Shown: positions 44,505 to 53,134, counted from the first letter of the stretch. The stretch is DNA of 64,000 nucleotides from an uncultured Lachnospiraceae bacterium (GCA_902793995.1 CADBFP010000001.1:80546-144545), one strand, 5' to 3'. Numbers and translations are program-made. Notes: generated by a model from the sequence alone, not told the origin.

Positions 44505-45164
44505 TTATCGCCTCAGATAAGCTGAGGAACAGGGGAATTCAAAATAGGTATCCGGATAGGGCTCCTCTGCCAGCCGGAAATGCCACCACTCGCAGTCGAT
44601 GGGGAGAAATCCGTGGCGGACCATGACCCGCTGCAGGCGCATGCGGTTTTCAAACTGTTCCGGGGTGACGCCGGGATAATCCGGGTGGGAGATAGGGCTG
44701 AAGAGATCAAAGGGGCTGCCCATATCCACTTCCTTCCCCGTTTTCATATCCAGCAGGGTCAGGTCTATGGCGCTGCCCCGGCTGTGACTGGACTGGCTGG
44801 CAATATAGCCCCCGGCAAAGAGCTCCTGCTTTTCCAGCTCCGGATAAAAATAGGGCTTCATACGGATGTCCGTATCCTCAAGGCCCCAAAGCACAAATTG
44901 GCGCACGGCGCAGGCCGGCCGGTAGGCATCAAACACCTTCAGCCGGTAGCCCTGAACAAAGACCTCGTTGCTCACTGCTTTTAAAGCCCGGGCCGCCTCC
45001 CGGCTCAGCAGGGCGCAGGGCTCTTCATAACCGTCAATCCGCTCGCCGATAAAATTATAGGACGAATAATAGCGGATTTCCTGCAGAATCTGGGGAATAA
45101 AATCCGACAGCAGCACAAAACCCGAAGGATCCATAGTCATATCATTTTTGTAAATGCTTTTCAT
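44505..45164 (-). CDS. VanX-like D-alanyl-D-alanine dipeptidase
   Basis: 219 residues. Zinc motif SSHSRGSAIDLTL (SxHxxGxxxD, about 124-136) and ECEWWHF near residue 198 (catalytic Glu and third zinc His), plus KVFDAYRPACAV with the expected catalytic Arg. This is the M15D/VanX-DdpX fold, which cleaves D-Ala-D-Ala or L,D-dipeptides. There is no signal peptide, so it should act in the cytoplasm. The start is uncertain: ATG 45164 has no ribosome-binding site, and a TACAAT -10 box ends seven bases upstream, so the mRNA may be leaderless or begin at a later start such as 45140. It is the first gene of the five-gene operon. Confidence 0.88.
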   Translation of the reverse strand: MKSIYKNDMTMDPSGFVLLSDFIPQILQEIRYYSSYNFIGERIDGYEEPCALLSREAARALKAVSNEVFVQGYRLKVFDAYRPACAVRQFVLWGLEDTDIRMKPYFYPELEKQELFAGGYIASQSSHSRGSAIDLTLLDMKTGKEVDMGSPFDLFSPISHPDYPGVTPEQFENRMRLQRVMVRHGFLPIDCEWWHFRLAEEPYPDTYFEFPCSSAYLRR

Positions 45165-45171
45165 GGAATTG

Positions 45172-45200
45172 ATTGTAGCACAAAGCAAGGGGAATGAAAA
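45172..45200 (-). promoter_or_regulatory. Probable promoter of the five-gene operon
   Basis: On the minus strand, an extended -10 box TGCTACAAT (TACAAT at 45177-45172) with TTTTCA 17 bp upstream (45200-45195). The expected transcript start falls at or next to the ATG at 45164. Confidence 0.45.
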
Positions 45201-45212
45201 GGAGGGAATAGG

Positions 45213-45245
45213 GATTAGGCAATAGGCAATAGGCAGTAGGGGGCA
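45213..45245. repeat. GGCAATA/GGCAGTA minisatellite
   Basis: GGCAATAGGCAATAGGCAGTAG, four short units, next to the operon promoter. The reverse complement of the same motif occurs at 25326-25343. Confidence 0.6.
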
Positions 45246-45246
45246 A

Positions 45247-45273
45247 TAAAAAGGCGGCTTTCGGCCGCCTTTT
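45247..45273 (-). terminator. Rho-independent terminator of the diguanylate cyclase gene
   Basis: On the minus strand GGCGGC, loop CGAAA, GCCGCC, then CTTTTTATT, starting at the stop codon of the gene. The sequence is also T-rich on the plus strand, so it may work both ways. Confidence 0.8.
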
Positions 45274-45274
45274 T

Positions 45275-46462
45275 TCATCCTGCAAATTCACTGGGGCGGA
45301 CGCCGCCCTTGCCGGCTTTTGCCTTATACAGGACCTTATCCGCTTCTTCCAGCAGATCTGACACCCGGGCGCCGGCCGTCTTGCACTCCGTATATCCGAT
45401 GGAAAGCTGCAGGGTGTAGCTGAGGCCTTCCCGCCGGCAGGCCCGCTCCAGATTCCGGCCGATGCTGCGGATGAAGGCTTCGGGATCGCTGTTATTTTCC
45501 TTTTCGAGAACAAAGAGGAACTCATCCCCTCCGAAGCGGCTGACAAAGCCGTGGTAGGGTTCTACGGACTCTCGCAGGGCCTGGGCCGTGATGCGCAGGG
45601 CCTGGTCCCCTTCCACATGGCCGTAGGTGTCGTTGATATACTTGAAGGCATCAATGTCCGCCATATAAAGATAAAAAGGATTTTGGGGACCGGCCTTCAT
45701 CACCATGGCTTCCAGGTACTGGTCGCAGCTTTTGCGGTTGCCGATGCCGGTGAGAGCATCGTGATTGATCATGTTGGACTGGATGGATAAAAACACCAGG
45801 AAAATGGAAATCACCGTGGAAGGCGCCACAAAAGGATGGGTGCCGACAAACATCTGCAGCATCGCCCCCAGGGTCGGAAAAATCACGAAAGAAGCGATGA
45901 CATAAAGCGCCCTTTTCCGGATCCGGGATTTGGTGCGGGAGGCAAGATACAGGGCGTGCAGGGTGGTAAAGAGGAAATAAACATAGGGGACGAAGGTCTG
46001 GTAAATCCAGAGAGGACCCCGCTGGTAGACGCCCTCCGCATCAAAGGTAAAGAACCATCCGGTAAAGATGGAAGCATAGCTGAAAAATCCCACTAAGAGA
46101 ATGGGAATGGTAGCCAGGATAAAGGCTTTTTTGTGTTCGAAAGGGCTGTAACCAAAGCGCATCTCCGCAAAAACCAGCCACAGGAGGGACAAAAGCCCCG
46201 AGAAAATAAACATGTAGGTGGCATAGCAAAAAGCTATCACCGGAATGGGCAGATTCAGAAAGCCCCGGTATTGGGCATGGGTAATGGCATCGGATACCAG
46301 AGCAATCATAAAGACCCGAAGCATCCACTTAAACGCGATGACTTCCTGCTCCGTACCCAGATCCCGGTGCACATTAAAGTATATGACGGATAATACAAGG
46401 AAGCAGAATGCCAGTATTTCCAAATATACAATCATATAATCTGATTGCAAGGCATGTTCCAT
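45275..46462 (-). CDS. Membrane diguanylate cyclase (GGDEF)
   Basis: 395 residues from ATG 46462 (AGGA upstream). The first 215 residues hold seven or eight membrane helices, a seven-transmembrane sensor layout. The GGDEF domain (about 225-385) shows HDALTGIGNRKSCDQYL, ADIDAFKYINDTYGHVEGD and the active site SRFGGDEFLFVLE, then LSIGYTEC and ADKVLYKAKAGKGG. The active-site loop is intact, so it should make cyclic di-GMP from two GTP. No inhibitory RxxD site is obvious upstream of GGDEF. A second cyclic-di-GMP enzyme is encoded just upstream in the same direction. Confidence 0.93.
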   Translation of the reverse strand: MEHALQSDYMIVYLEILAFCFLVLSVIYFNVHRDLGTEQEVIAFKWMLRVFMIALVSDAITHAQYRGFLNLPIPVIAFCYATYMFIFSGLLSLLWLVFAEMRFGYSPFEHKKAFILATIPILLVGFFSYASIFTGWFFTFDAEGVYQRGPLWIYQTFVPYVYFLFTTLHALYLASRTKSRIRKRALYVIASFVIFPTLGAMLQMFVGTHPFVAPSTVISIFLVFLSIQSNMINHDALTGIGNRKSCDQYLEAMVMKAGPQNPFYLYMADIDAFKYINDTYGHVEGDQALRITAQALRESVEPYHGFVSRFGGDEFLFVLEKENNSDPEAFIRSIGRNLERACRREGLSYTLQLSIGYTECKTAGARVSDLLEEADKVLYKAKAGKGGVRPSEFAG

Positions 46463-46638
46463 AAACAATCCTTTCGTAGCAGGCCCGTTAGTGCGTTTCG
46501 AGTATAAACGAAAACAGGTTTTCCGTCAATTCTTTTTTTGACAGCTAAGGTCCGGTATGTTCCATAAAAAGGGACGCCGCCGAAGCGGCATCCAGGGTAG
46601 GAGAAAAATGTGTATGCAAACCGGGAATGCTTTAGCAT

Positions 46639-49338
46639 TCAAACATGCCAGAAAGTATAGCGGCTTTCAAACTCCTCCGGCGGGATGGCGACGGAGAAAT
46701 AGTAGCCCTGGAAGTACTCGCAGCCCAGGCCTGCCAGACTCAGGAACTGGCTTTCGGTTTCCACTCCTTCGGCCACCACCTGCATATTCAGTTTCTTGGC
46801 CATTTCTATCACGCTGGCCAGAATACTTAAATTCCGGTCCTTGTTTTCCGTTCCGCTTACAAAGAGCCGATCCAGCTTCAGCACATCCGCTTTAATATCC
46901 TGCAGCATATTCAGAGAAGAGTAGCCGCTGCCGAAATCGTCGATTTCCACATGGAAGCCTCTCTGCTGCAGCGTAGAAACCAATTTGACATAGCGCCTGG
47001 TATCCGAAATCAGGGTGGTCTCCGTGAACTCCGGGTTCAGCTGGTGGGGCTGTATGCCGTATTCCTTCGTCAGCCGCAGGAATTCCTGCTCAATATCCAG
47101 GAAACGGTCATCCTGGGGCGATACATTGACGGAAATAGACAGATTTTCCAGGGCGGTGCCCTTCCAGCGCTGAAGGATCCTGGCGGATTCCTCCCAGACC
47201 AGGGCGTCCAATTTGTGGATAAGCCCGGTTTTTTCCAAAATGCCGATGAAGGCTTCGGGGGAAACCACGGTTTCATCCTGGTCCCGCAGCCAGCGGGCCA
47301 GGGCCTCGGCCCCCACCAGATTCTTCTCTCTGTCAAAAATCGGCTGCAGAAATACCCGGAACCGGCCTGTCTTCAGGGCGCTCTCGAATTCCGTGATCAC
47401 CACATTTTCCCAGAGGATATTTTCCATCATGCTGTCGTCATAATAGGCAATCACCACGCTGGATTCGTTCTGGATGGAGTTAATGGCCAGCTTGGCCCGG
47501 TCGCACATAATGGACACATCCATGCTCTTGTCCTTAATGGGATAGACGCCTAAATGGTATTGAAGGACATATGGGGACTCCGTGACGAGCTGAGACAGGC
47601 CGGCGAAGCTTTCCCGGATGATGTCCTCGTTGAAATCCGCCTTTTTCACCAGCATGGCGAAATGGTCGCCCTGAATGCGGGCCGCCGCCTCTGCCGGAAT
47701 GGATCCGCTGCGCAGCATTTCGCCGGTGTCAATCAGAATCTCATTTCCCTTGTCATAGCCGAAAAGCTGATTCACCAGCTTGAACTCCCGGATATTGGAG
47801 CGGATGAGATAGTATTCCTCCTCCGGATTCTTTTGGAGTATTTGGGGCACCTGCAGGAAAAAGCCCTCCCGGTTCAGAAGCTGGGTCAGGTAATCGTGGT
47901 AGGTGCTCCATTCGATATCATTGGCATGAGCGTTTTGGGGTGTTTCCGCTGCCGCTGCCGCCGCATCTCCCTGGTTTTTGATTTTGTAATTGTTCCGGCT
48001 GCCGTTTTTCACCTCATACATGACCCGGTCTGCCATGGCCAAAAGGAAGGAGAGGGACTGGCCTTCCTCCGGGACTGCCACATAATACCCCTGGGAGACG
48101 GTAACGAAGGGAACCGTTTTGGAGAAGGCGTGGGGGATTTCCAGTTCCATCACGCCGTTTCGGATCCGGTCGGCCAATTGCATCAGGCCGTGCTGATCCA
48201 TATCGCTGGCCAGAACGATGAATTCATCGCCGCCGTAACGGGCGGTCATAATCTTTCCGGGCTCCTGCACCGCATGCAGCACCTGGGCCACTTTGCTGAT
48301 GCATTCATCCCCTTCCTGGTGGCCGTAATTATCGTTGTACAATTTAAAGGAATCAATATCCATCACCCCCATGGCCAGGGGCCGTTGTTCCCTTACGCAG
48401 GTATCAAAGAGCTCGTCGCCGAAGCGGTTGAGGCCGAAGCGGTTGGCCAGGCCTGTCAGCTGATCTGTTTCCGACTTTATTCGGAGTTCTTCATTTTCTT
48501 TCAGGGTGTCCGCCAGAGAGTTGATGCCCTGATTCAGAATATCTACTTCCTTCAGGCCACGGGGAAGCAATCTTTCCTCGGGAATATCGCCGGTCTTAAT
48601 CCGTCCCAGGAAATGGGTGGATTTCTGCAGGGCCGTGACCCAGCGGTTCATAATCAGCAGCAGAAGAGTACTCCCGATGATAATGGCCGCCAGACCGGCA
48701 TACAGGACGGAACGGTTTGTTTTATTGATCTGTGCCTTCAGCTCCGTAATGCTTCGGCCCACCACAATGGCGCCGATGGTTTCTTTGCCGGCATTTTTCA
48801 GGGTTTCATAGCGGCAGAAAATCATGCCGCCGGCCACATTGGCTTCCCCGTCATACACATCCTCTTTGTCCAGGATGTCCGCCACGATTTTGTCCATATA
48901 GGTGCCGACGATAGAGTTGCCGTTGGGGTCTTTGGTGCTGCCGGCCACCCGCAAAAAGTGGCCCTGCTGATAGCCTGCCTGGGTGGGGGTGCTTTCCACA
49001 TAGCCCAGACCCTCGTCTCCGCAGCGGATGAAAACATAAGCGAAGGTGCCGGTTTTTTCTTCATGCAGGAGGAAGGGATCCAGATTGGCCTTTTCCTGGG
49101 TGCCGTCCCCGACTACCACATCGCCCCGGCAGATGCTGCCGTCCTTAATATTCCAGTCTCCGGCGCCAATCAGGTCTTCAATATAATGGATGTCCGCCAC
49201 CAGTCTGCTGGAAATCAGATCTTCCTCCATCCGGGTAACGCTGGCATTCAGGATGGGGAAGATAATCGCGATCAGCACCAGGCCGAACACGATATAAATA
49301 ATGAGCATGTTTTGTCTCAAACCCTGGTTCTTAAACAT
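46639..49338 (-). CDS. Dual-GGDEF/EAL cyclic-di-GMP signalling protein with extracytoplasmic sensor
   Basis: 900 residues from ATG 49338 (GAGG ten bases upstream); TTG 49359 is a weaker alternative. Two membrane helices (about 13-33 and 217-236) bracket a single-Cache-like outer domain. A first GGDEF domain (about 290-460) has an intact ARYGGDEFIV. A second one (about 480-640) is degenerate, RIQGDHF. The C-terminal EAL domain (650-900) keeps the catalytic set: GAEALARW, SISVNVSPQD, TETTLI, IDDFGSGYSSL, LKLDRLFV, VVAEGVET and CEYFQGYYF. It therefore probably hydrolyses cyclic di-GMP, with the first GGDEF able to make it or to bind GTP as regulator. A promoter lies upstream at 49413. Confidence 0.92.
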   Translation of the reverse strand: MFKNQGLRQNMLIIYIVFGLVLIAIIFPILNASVTRMEEDLISSRLVADIHYIEDLIGAGDWNIKDGSICRGDVVVGDGTQEKANLDPFLLHEEKTGTFAYVFIRCGDEGLGYVESTPTQAGYQQGHFLRVAGSTKDPNGNSIVGTYMDKIVADILDKEDVYDGEANVAGGMIFCRYETLKNAGKETIGAIVVGRSITELKAQINKTNRSVLYAGLAAIIIGSTLLLLIMNRWVTALQKSTHFLGRIKTGDIPEERLLPRGLKEVDILNQGINSLADTLKENEELRIKSETDQLTGLANRFGLNRFGDELFDTCVREQRPLAMGVMDIDSFKLYNDNYGHQEGDECISKVAQVLHAVQEPGKIMTARYGGDEFIVLASDMDQHGLMQLADRIRNGVMELEIPHAFSKTVPFVTVSQGYYVAVPEEGQSLSFLLAMADRVMYEVKNGSRNNYKIKNQGDAAAAAAETPQNAHANDIEWSTYHDYLTQLLNREGFFLQVPQILQKNPEEEYYLIRSNIREFKLVNQLFGYDKGNEILIDTGEMLRSGSIPAEAAARIQGDHFAMLVKKADFNEDIIRESFAGLSQLVTESPYVLQYHLGVYPIKDKSMDVSIMCDRAKLAINSIQNESSVVIAYYDDSMMENILWENVVITEFESALKTGRFRVFLQPIFDREKNLVGAEALARWLRDQDETVVSPEAFIGILEKTGLIHKLDALVWEESARILQRWKGTALENLSISVNVSPQDDRFLDIEQEFLRLTKEYGIQPHQLNPEFTETTLISDTRRYVKLVSTLQQRGFHVEIDDFGSGYSSLNMLQDIKADVLKLDRLFVSGTENKDRNLSILASVIEMAKKLNMQVVAEGVETESQFLSLAGLGCEYFQGYYFSVAIPPEEFESRYTFWHV

Positions 49339-49362
49339 GTTTTTGATGCCTCTATACAAAAT

Positions 49363-49380
49363 GCCCGTCTATGTACGGGC
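49363..49380. repeat. Hairpin in the leader of the GGDEF/EAL gene
   Basis: GCCCGT, loop ACATAG on the minus strand, ACGGGC, followed by ATTTTGT. It sits between promoter and start codon and could stabilise the leader or attenuate; no riboswitch pattern was recognised. Confidence 0.4.
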
Positions 49381-49412
49381 GGTTTTGGGAAAGCCCCTAT
49401 TACACCACCTAT

Positions 49413-49441
49413 ATTCTATGTGAAAACAGGCCGAATGGCAA
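49413..49441 (-). promoter_or_regulatory. Promoter of the GGDEF/EAL gene
   Basis: On the minus strand TTGCCA (49441-49436) and TAGAAT (49418-49413) with ideal 17-bp spacing, 75 bases before the ATG. Confidence 0.7.
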
Positions 49442-49489
49442 GGGCAGAGACGGCGGGAATCAAAAAAACTTATGGGAAAATGTGAGGTG

Positions 49490-50443
49490 TCAGTGGGGAA
49501 GGTTCTCTCCGACACTCTTTACGATTTCCTTTATCAGGGCCACAAATTCCTGGCTGACCTTTTCGGCGTTTTTCAGAACCTCTTCATGTGTGGTGCTGCT
49601 GCTATTATTCACATTCGGACAGTAGTCCGTGATGCAGCTAATGGAGAGGAGCTTCATATTCATTTGCTTTAAGGCGATTGCCTCGCAGGCGGTGCTCATA
49701 CCGACTATGTCGGCTCCCAGAGAAGCATACATCGCGGATTCTGCCTTGGACTCGTAAGACGGCCCCGTGACCTGCAGGTAAATGCCGTCCAGCAGATGGA
49801 TGCCGAGTTTGTCAGCTGCCTTGTGAGCCGTTTTTCTCAGGGCACTGTCGTAAATGTTGTCCATGCCTACAAAGCGCTCGCCAAGGGAGCTGTCATGGGG
49901 GCCGATCAGGACATCCGGCACAAAGGAGGCAATGTGATCTTCAATACAAACAAGAGAGCCCACCGGATATTCGGCTCTGAGACTGCCGACGGCATTGGAG
50001 GTGATGATCGCCTTCACGCCCAGTTTGGCCATCACTCTCACCGGTGTGACAACCTCCTCCATCGTATATCCTTCATAAAAATGGATACGGCCGTCCATCA
50101 TGATGACCGGCACCCCTTCGAGATTACCCAGTATATATCTGCCGTTGTGCCCGGTAACCGTTGATTGGGGAAATCCGGGTATTTCTTCGTAGGCGATCAT
50201 CTGCACAACTTCGACTTCATCCGCCAGGGCGTTCAGACCGGATCCAAGGACAATGCCTAACTGCGGCTTAAAGTCATTCTCTATTATCTTTTTGACCGAG
50301 TCCATAATGGCATCCAGATCCACTTTGGAGCCATTCGCAATACCGGGCTCCGAATCATCCGTCTGCTTTTCAGCGGGCTTGCTGCATCCGCAAAGCAATG
50401 CCGCCAAGCATAGGGTGACAAATAAACCGATAATCCTCTTCAT
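49490..50443 (-). CDS. Lipoprotein-anchored purine nucleoside phosphorylase
   Basis: 317 residues from ATG 50443 (GGAGG upstream); an open frame extends 12 codons more. It starts with a lipoprotein signal (FVTLCLAALLCGC, Cys 20) and a charged linker, then has the whole trimeric purine nucleoside phosphorylase fold: LGIVLGSGLNALAD, VTGHNGRYILG, MMDGRIHFYEGYTME, NAVGSLRAEYPVGSLVCIED, GPSYESKAESAMY, GADIVGMSTACEAIALK. Such enzymes are normally cytoplasmic, so surface anchoring is unusual. At the purine-recognition Asn (ITN in ordinary enzymes) the sequence has SCITDYCPN, an Asp as in methylthioadenosine phosphorylase, suggesting 6-aminopurine substrates. Confidence 0.9.
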   Translation of the reverse strand: MKRIIGLFVTLCLAALLCGCSKPAEKQTDDSEPGIANGSKVDLDAIMDSVKKIIENDFKPQLGIVLGSGLNALADEVEVVQMIAYEEIPGFPQSTVTGHNGRYILGNLEGVPVIMMDGRIHFYEGYTMEEVVTPVRVMAKLGVKAIITSNAVGSLRAEYPVGSLVCIEDHIASFVPDVLIGPHDSSLGERFVGMDNIYDSALRKTAHKAADKLGIHLLDGIYLQVTGPSYESKAESAMYASLGADIVGMSTACEAIALKQMNMKLLSISCITDYCPNVNNSSSTTHEEVLKNAEKVSQEFVALIKEIVKSVGENLPH

Positions 50444-50490
50444 GTTCAGCCCTCCATAAATATTGCCGACTATCAACATCGAAATGTGTT

Positions 50491-51501
50491 TCAGTACCTT
50501 CTGCTTCCGGACTGTCTTTCGTCAGTAACATCATAAAGATCCAACTTATGATCAGCCAGGAAAAGCCTGCGGTAATGATAATATAAATCTCTTATTCTAT
50601 AAAGCCTTGTTCCTTCATAGTCACCATATTGTTTCGCCAGTTCCTCAAAGGGCGGAAAAGCTGCGTAGTATTCTTCATCCAGTGCTTCCACTTCTTCTAC
50701 TGCGGACAAGGCGTTTTTCTTCTCATAGTTGTCAATATTATCGGCTCTTAAGGAAATGATGATCAGTCTATTAGACTCCTGAAAAGGGGCAGGAGAATGG
50801 AGCCATTCGGATTCCGTCTTGTATATGGTTTTATTCAGCAGACTGAATGCTTCGGGAGAAAGCATGGACAGATCCTGCTGTTCCAAACGAATATGACGCA
50901 GGTTTTTTCCGCGGCCTTCCTCATGAGGAATGAAAAGCGGGCTTGTGTGACTTCCTGCATTTTTTAAGAGCTCAATCAATTCGTCAATATCCCGTATATT
51001 CTCTTTGGTAATGGGAACCCCTGTGCTGAATGCCATGCCGGTCTTATGGGCCGCCTCCATCATCCTGAACAGCAGATCAAAATCCCCTTTCCTTCCTGCA
51101 AAACGGTCATGGTATTCTCTTAGTCCATAGACCGTAAAGTTCAGTTCTTCTATGCCTTCGTCCTTAAGCATTTGCATCAGCTTTTGGCATTGCGTTTCAT
51201 CCCGCATAGCCATGCCGTCGCATTGCAGAAACCTGGCCATGGGACTTCCCAGTCTTCGCAGTACCTGAATCGCTTTTCTTAAGTCCGGATGCTCCATGGA
51301 GTAGCCAAAGGAAAAGGACACATCTGCATCAGGGCGTGCTTCTTTTAATTCGTTTATATATCTTTCGGCGAGTGTAACACTTCGTTCCCACTCTGTTCCG
51401 ACTGCCTTTCCATCCCAGGATAAGAGGCAATAGCGGCAGCGGTTGCAGCAGGGCACACACAGATTCTGAATCATGATGGATTTTGTTTGGATGGGATTCA
51501 T
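50491..51501 (-). CDS. Radical SAM protein
   Basis: 336 residues, GAGG eight bases before the ATG. The iron-sulfur cluster motif lies at the start as LCVPCCNRCRYCLLSW (CxxxCxxC), with the SAM-binding glycine region diverged (FSFGYSMEHPDLRKAI) and the expected strand EELNFTVYGL. The C-terminal part (about 230-336) is Tyr/Glu-rich and unrecognised; the whole resembles radical SAM enzymes with short C-terminal extensions used in peptide or cofactor modification. The gene ends 48 bases before the nucleoside phosphorylase start and is probably co-transcribed with it. Confidence 0.8.
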   Translation of the reverse strand: MNPIQTKSIMIQNLCVPCCNRCRYCLLSWDGKAVGTEWERSVTLAERYINELKEARPDADVSFSFGYSMEHPDLRKAIQVLRRLGSPMARFLQCDGMAMRDETQCQKLMQMLKDEGIEELNFTVYGLREYHDRFAGRKGDFDLLFRMMEAAHKTGMAFSTGVPITKENIRDIDELIELLKNAGSHTSPLFIPHEEGRGKNLRHIRLEQQDLSMLSPEAFSLLNKTIYKTESEWLHSPAPFQESNRLIIISLRADNIDNYEKKNALSAVEEVEALDEEYYAAFPPFEELAKQYGDYEGTRLYRIRDLYYHYRRLFLADHKLDLYDVTDERQSGSRRY

Positions 51502-51516
51502 TTATAGTTCCTCAGA

Positions 51517-51765
51517 TTATCCAAGCCCGGCAGCGGTATGATTTGTGATTGCATAATGAAACTTGTTCTGTATCGTTGCATAAAAATGATAAGCCACTTC
51601 GGAATCCCTTGTGTAATCAATGCTACACTCAGCAAAAATATCTGTAATCTGCTGCCAGATACGCCGTTCGCTGGCTCGGATTGAACGAACACGCTCCAAC
51701 AACTCGCAGAAGTAATCTTTTCCGAACGCAGTTTTCCCTTGCTTCAGACGGTCGTCATCCAAAAC
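51517..51765 (-). pseudogene. C-terminal remnant of a RhuM-family protein
   Basis: About 82 residues in one frame match the end of the RhuM/virulence protein family: LDDDRLKQGKTAFGKDYFCE, LLERVRSIRASERRIWQQIT, DIFAECSIDYTRDSEVAYHF, YATIQNKFHYAITNHTAAGL. RhuM proteins are normally about 330 residues, so most of the gene is missing. The upstream 100 bases in this frame are unrelated filler that overlaps the next gene. Confidence 0.7.
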
Positions 51766-51818
51766 AAAGCCTTTCCAGAGAATTGAGCGGATGAAACATA
51801 TCGACAAGCAGAATATGT

Positions 51819-52280
51819 TTAAAGCTTTTTGATCGGAAAGAACATATAGTTTTTTCCAGTCTGCGGGCATGTGAAGTCATGAACTGCGCCAACAAGTGAA
51901 ACGCTGTTATCCTCCATGTACCGCAGCATCTCCGAAAAAGTATTCTTCCCGTCGTTCTCCACCCGTAGATATTCATAGCCTGGGATGACCCATTTAACCC
52001 ATCCGTCAGGAGCCTGCGCTTCGTCTATACACTCTGCACCTGCAAGATAGAAACCGTTCTTGAAGTCCTCCCAAGGCAAAAAAGTATGCGTAAAGTCAGA
52101 CATTGCTCCCCATATACCTACCAGGTTTCCGTTTTCATCTTTCTTTGCCAGATGTGAGATTTGATCAAAGTGTGAGTTGGCATCCCTCCATAATTTTTTT
52201 ATAAAGCCATCGCCATCAGAAGTTGAGCCTTCTTTTCCAATCACTGCAAATGATCCTTTTATGACCTTTTCGATCTTCAT
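51819..52280 (-). CDS. GyrI-like small-molecule-binding domain protein
   Basis: 153 residues, GGGAGAAG before the ATG. The fold is that of the GyrI/AraC effector-binding family: IEKVIKGSFAVIGKEGST at the start, a central LAGAECIDEAQAPDGWVKWV, then PGYEYLRVENDGKNTFSEML and a final GAVHDFTCPQTGKNYMFFPI. Such domains bind hydrophobic or cationic drugs or, in Escherichia coli GyrI, regulate gyrase. Here no DNA-binding part is present. The gene lies between a nucleotidyltransferase and a RhuM remnant, an accessory neighbourhood. Confidence 0.75.
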   Translation of the reverse strand: MKIEKVIKGSFAVIGKEGSTSDGDGFIKKLWRDANSHFDQISHLAKKDENGNLVGIWGAMSDFTHTFLPWEDFKNGFYLAGAECIDEAQAPDGWVKWVIPGYEYLRVENDGKNTFSEMLRYMEDNSVSLVGAVHDFTCPQTGKNYMFFPIKKL

Positions 52281-52401
52281 GATTCTTCTCCCACTGTTTT
52301 GTTTTCAATATCATATATCCTGTTTCAGATACTCTGCGTCTTTCGGTTCATAGGGCACAGAAATGAATTCCTCCTTTTGGTGGTACAAGCAGCATACCGT
52401 C

Positions 52402-53016
52402 TCAACGTGACACCCTCCCAAGCATTTTCCGAAGAAGCTCTTCGTATCCCTTCTCCATGGGATATTTCTCGGAAAATCGGTCCAGAAGTTTCCTCATTCC
52501 GGACCGGTAATCATCCTTCAAAATCTCTTCCCCGTATTTCAAAGAAGCAACTATCTCGTTTGCAATCGCGACCCCGGCGTCTTCTTTCCCGGAAAGGTAC
52601 TTGGTCAGGCTTCGATGAAACAGTCGGGAGACCAGATACGGCTCGTCGTCCCGAAGAACCAGCTCACGGAAAATGGTCTCATTTCTCGCGTATGCGCCAG
52701 GCCCGTTCCCATCGCGGTGAAAATACCCGATTCCGGTTACCCCGACGTCCGAAACAACCTCCAGGTCGACCTGAACACCGTCTTCGTAGATAACGACAAG
52801 GATTCCCGGCGGATTGGTCGTATGTGAAAGGAACACCGGCTGCCCGTAGTTGTACAGCAATTGCTTTATTTGCCCGGCATTGCCGGCGACACAGAGATCC
52901 ACATCGGAATACGGCGATGCGCTCCCCTTTTGAAACGACCCGCAAAGCCGGATGTGAATCTTATGCTCCGCAGCAAATTTGGCTGCATACCGAATGTAGT
53001 TTTCCTGCGGCAACAT
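52402..53016 (-). CDS. Nucleotidyltransferase domain protein
   Basis: 204 residues from the ATG at 53016 (GGAGG nine bases upstream). The Pol-beta-type motif is RLCGSFQKGSASPYSDVDLCVAGN (GS...SDVDLC, metal acids at about 40-42), with a further acidic strand GVQVDLEVVSD (Asp at about 88). The helical C-terminus (RSLTKYLSGKEDAGVAIANEIVASLKYGEEILKD) resembles aminoglycoside nucleotidyltransferase and streptomycin-adenylyltransferase relatives. It may transfer a nucleotide to a small molecule or a protein; without a partner antitoxin it is less likely to be part of a MenT- or HEPN-type pair. It follows the GNAT gene on the same strand. Confidence 0.75.
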   Translation of the reverse strand: MLPQENYIRYAAKFAAEHKIHIRLCGSFQKGSASPYSDVDLCVAGNAGQIKQLLYNYGQPVFLSHTTNPPGILVVIYEDGVQVDLEVVSDVGVTGIGYFHRDGNGPGAYARNETIFRELVLRDDEPYLVSRLFHRSLTKYLSGKEDAGVAIANEIVASLKYGEEILKDDYRSGMRKLLDRFSEKYPMEKGYEELLRKMLGRVSR

Positions 53017-53134
53017 GGTTTCTACCTCCATTGCTTATCTATCTGAGATTCAGAAGCTGCCTGTACTCATAATCAGGAATCTTCAAATAGTCCTGCCCAA
53101 GCATCTTGCGATTAATTACCCTAAAACCAAAATA

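Noticed and set aside
47554-49485. A 643-codon plus-strand frame opposite the GGDEF/EAL gene
   Set aside because: The opposite strand has an unmistakable GGDEF/EAL protein; this frame is its mirror and has no ribosome-binding site.
49360-49490. Riboswitch (c-di-GMP type) before the GGDEF/EAL gene
   Set aside because: The leader has a simple hairpin and no conserved GEMM-like motifs; only a promoter could be supported.
52311-52409. A short minus-strand stretch, ETVCCLYHQKEEFISVPYE..., between the nucleotidyltransferase and GyrI-like genes
   Set aside because: It may be the tail of a lost gene, but without a start or a recognised family it cannot be separated from chance.
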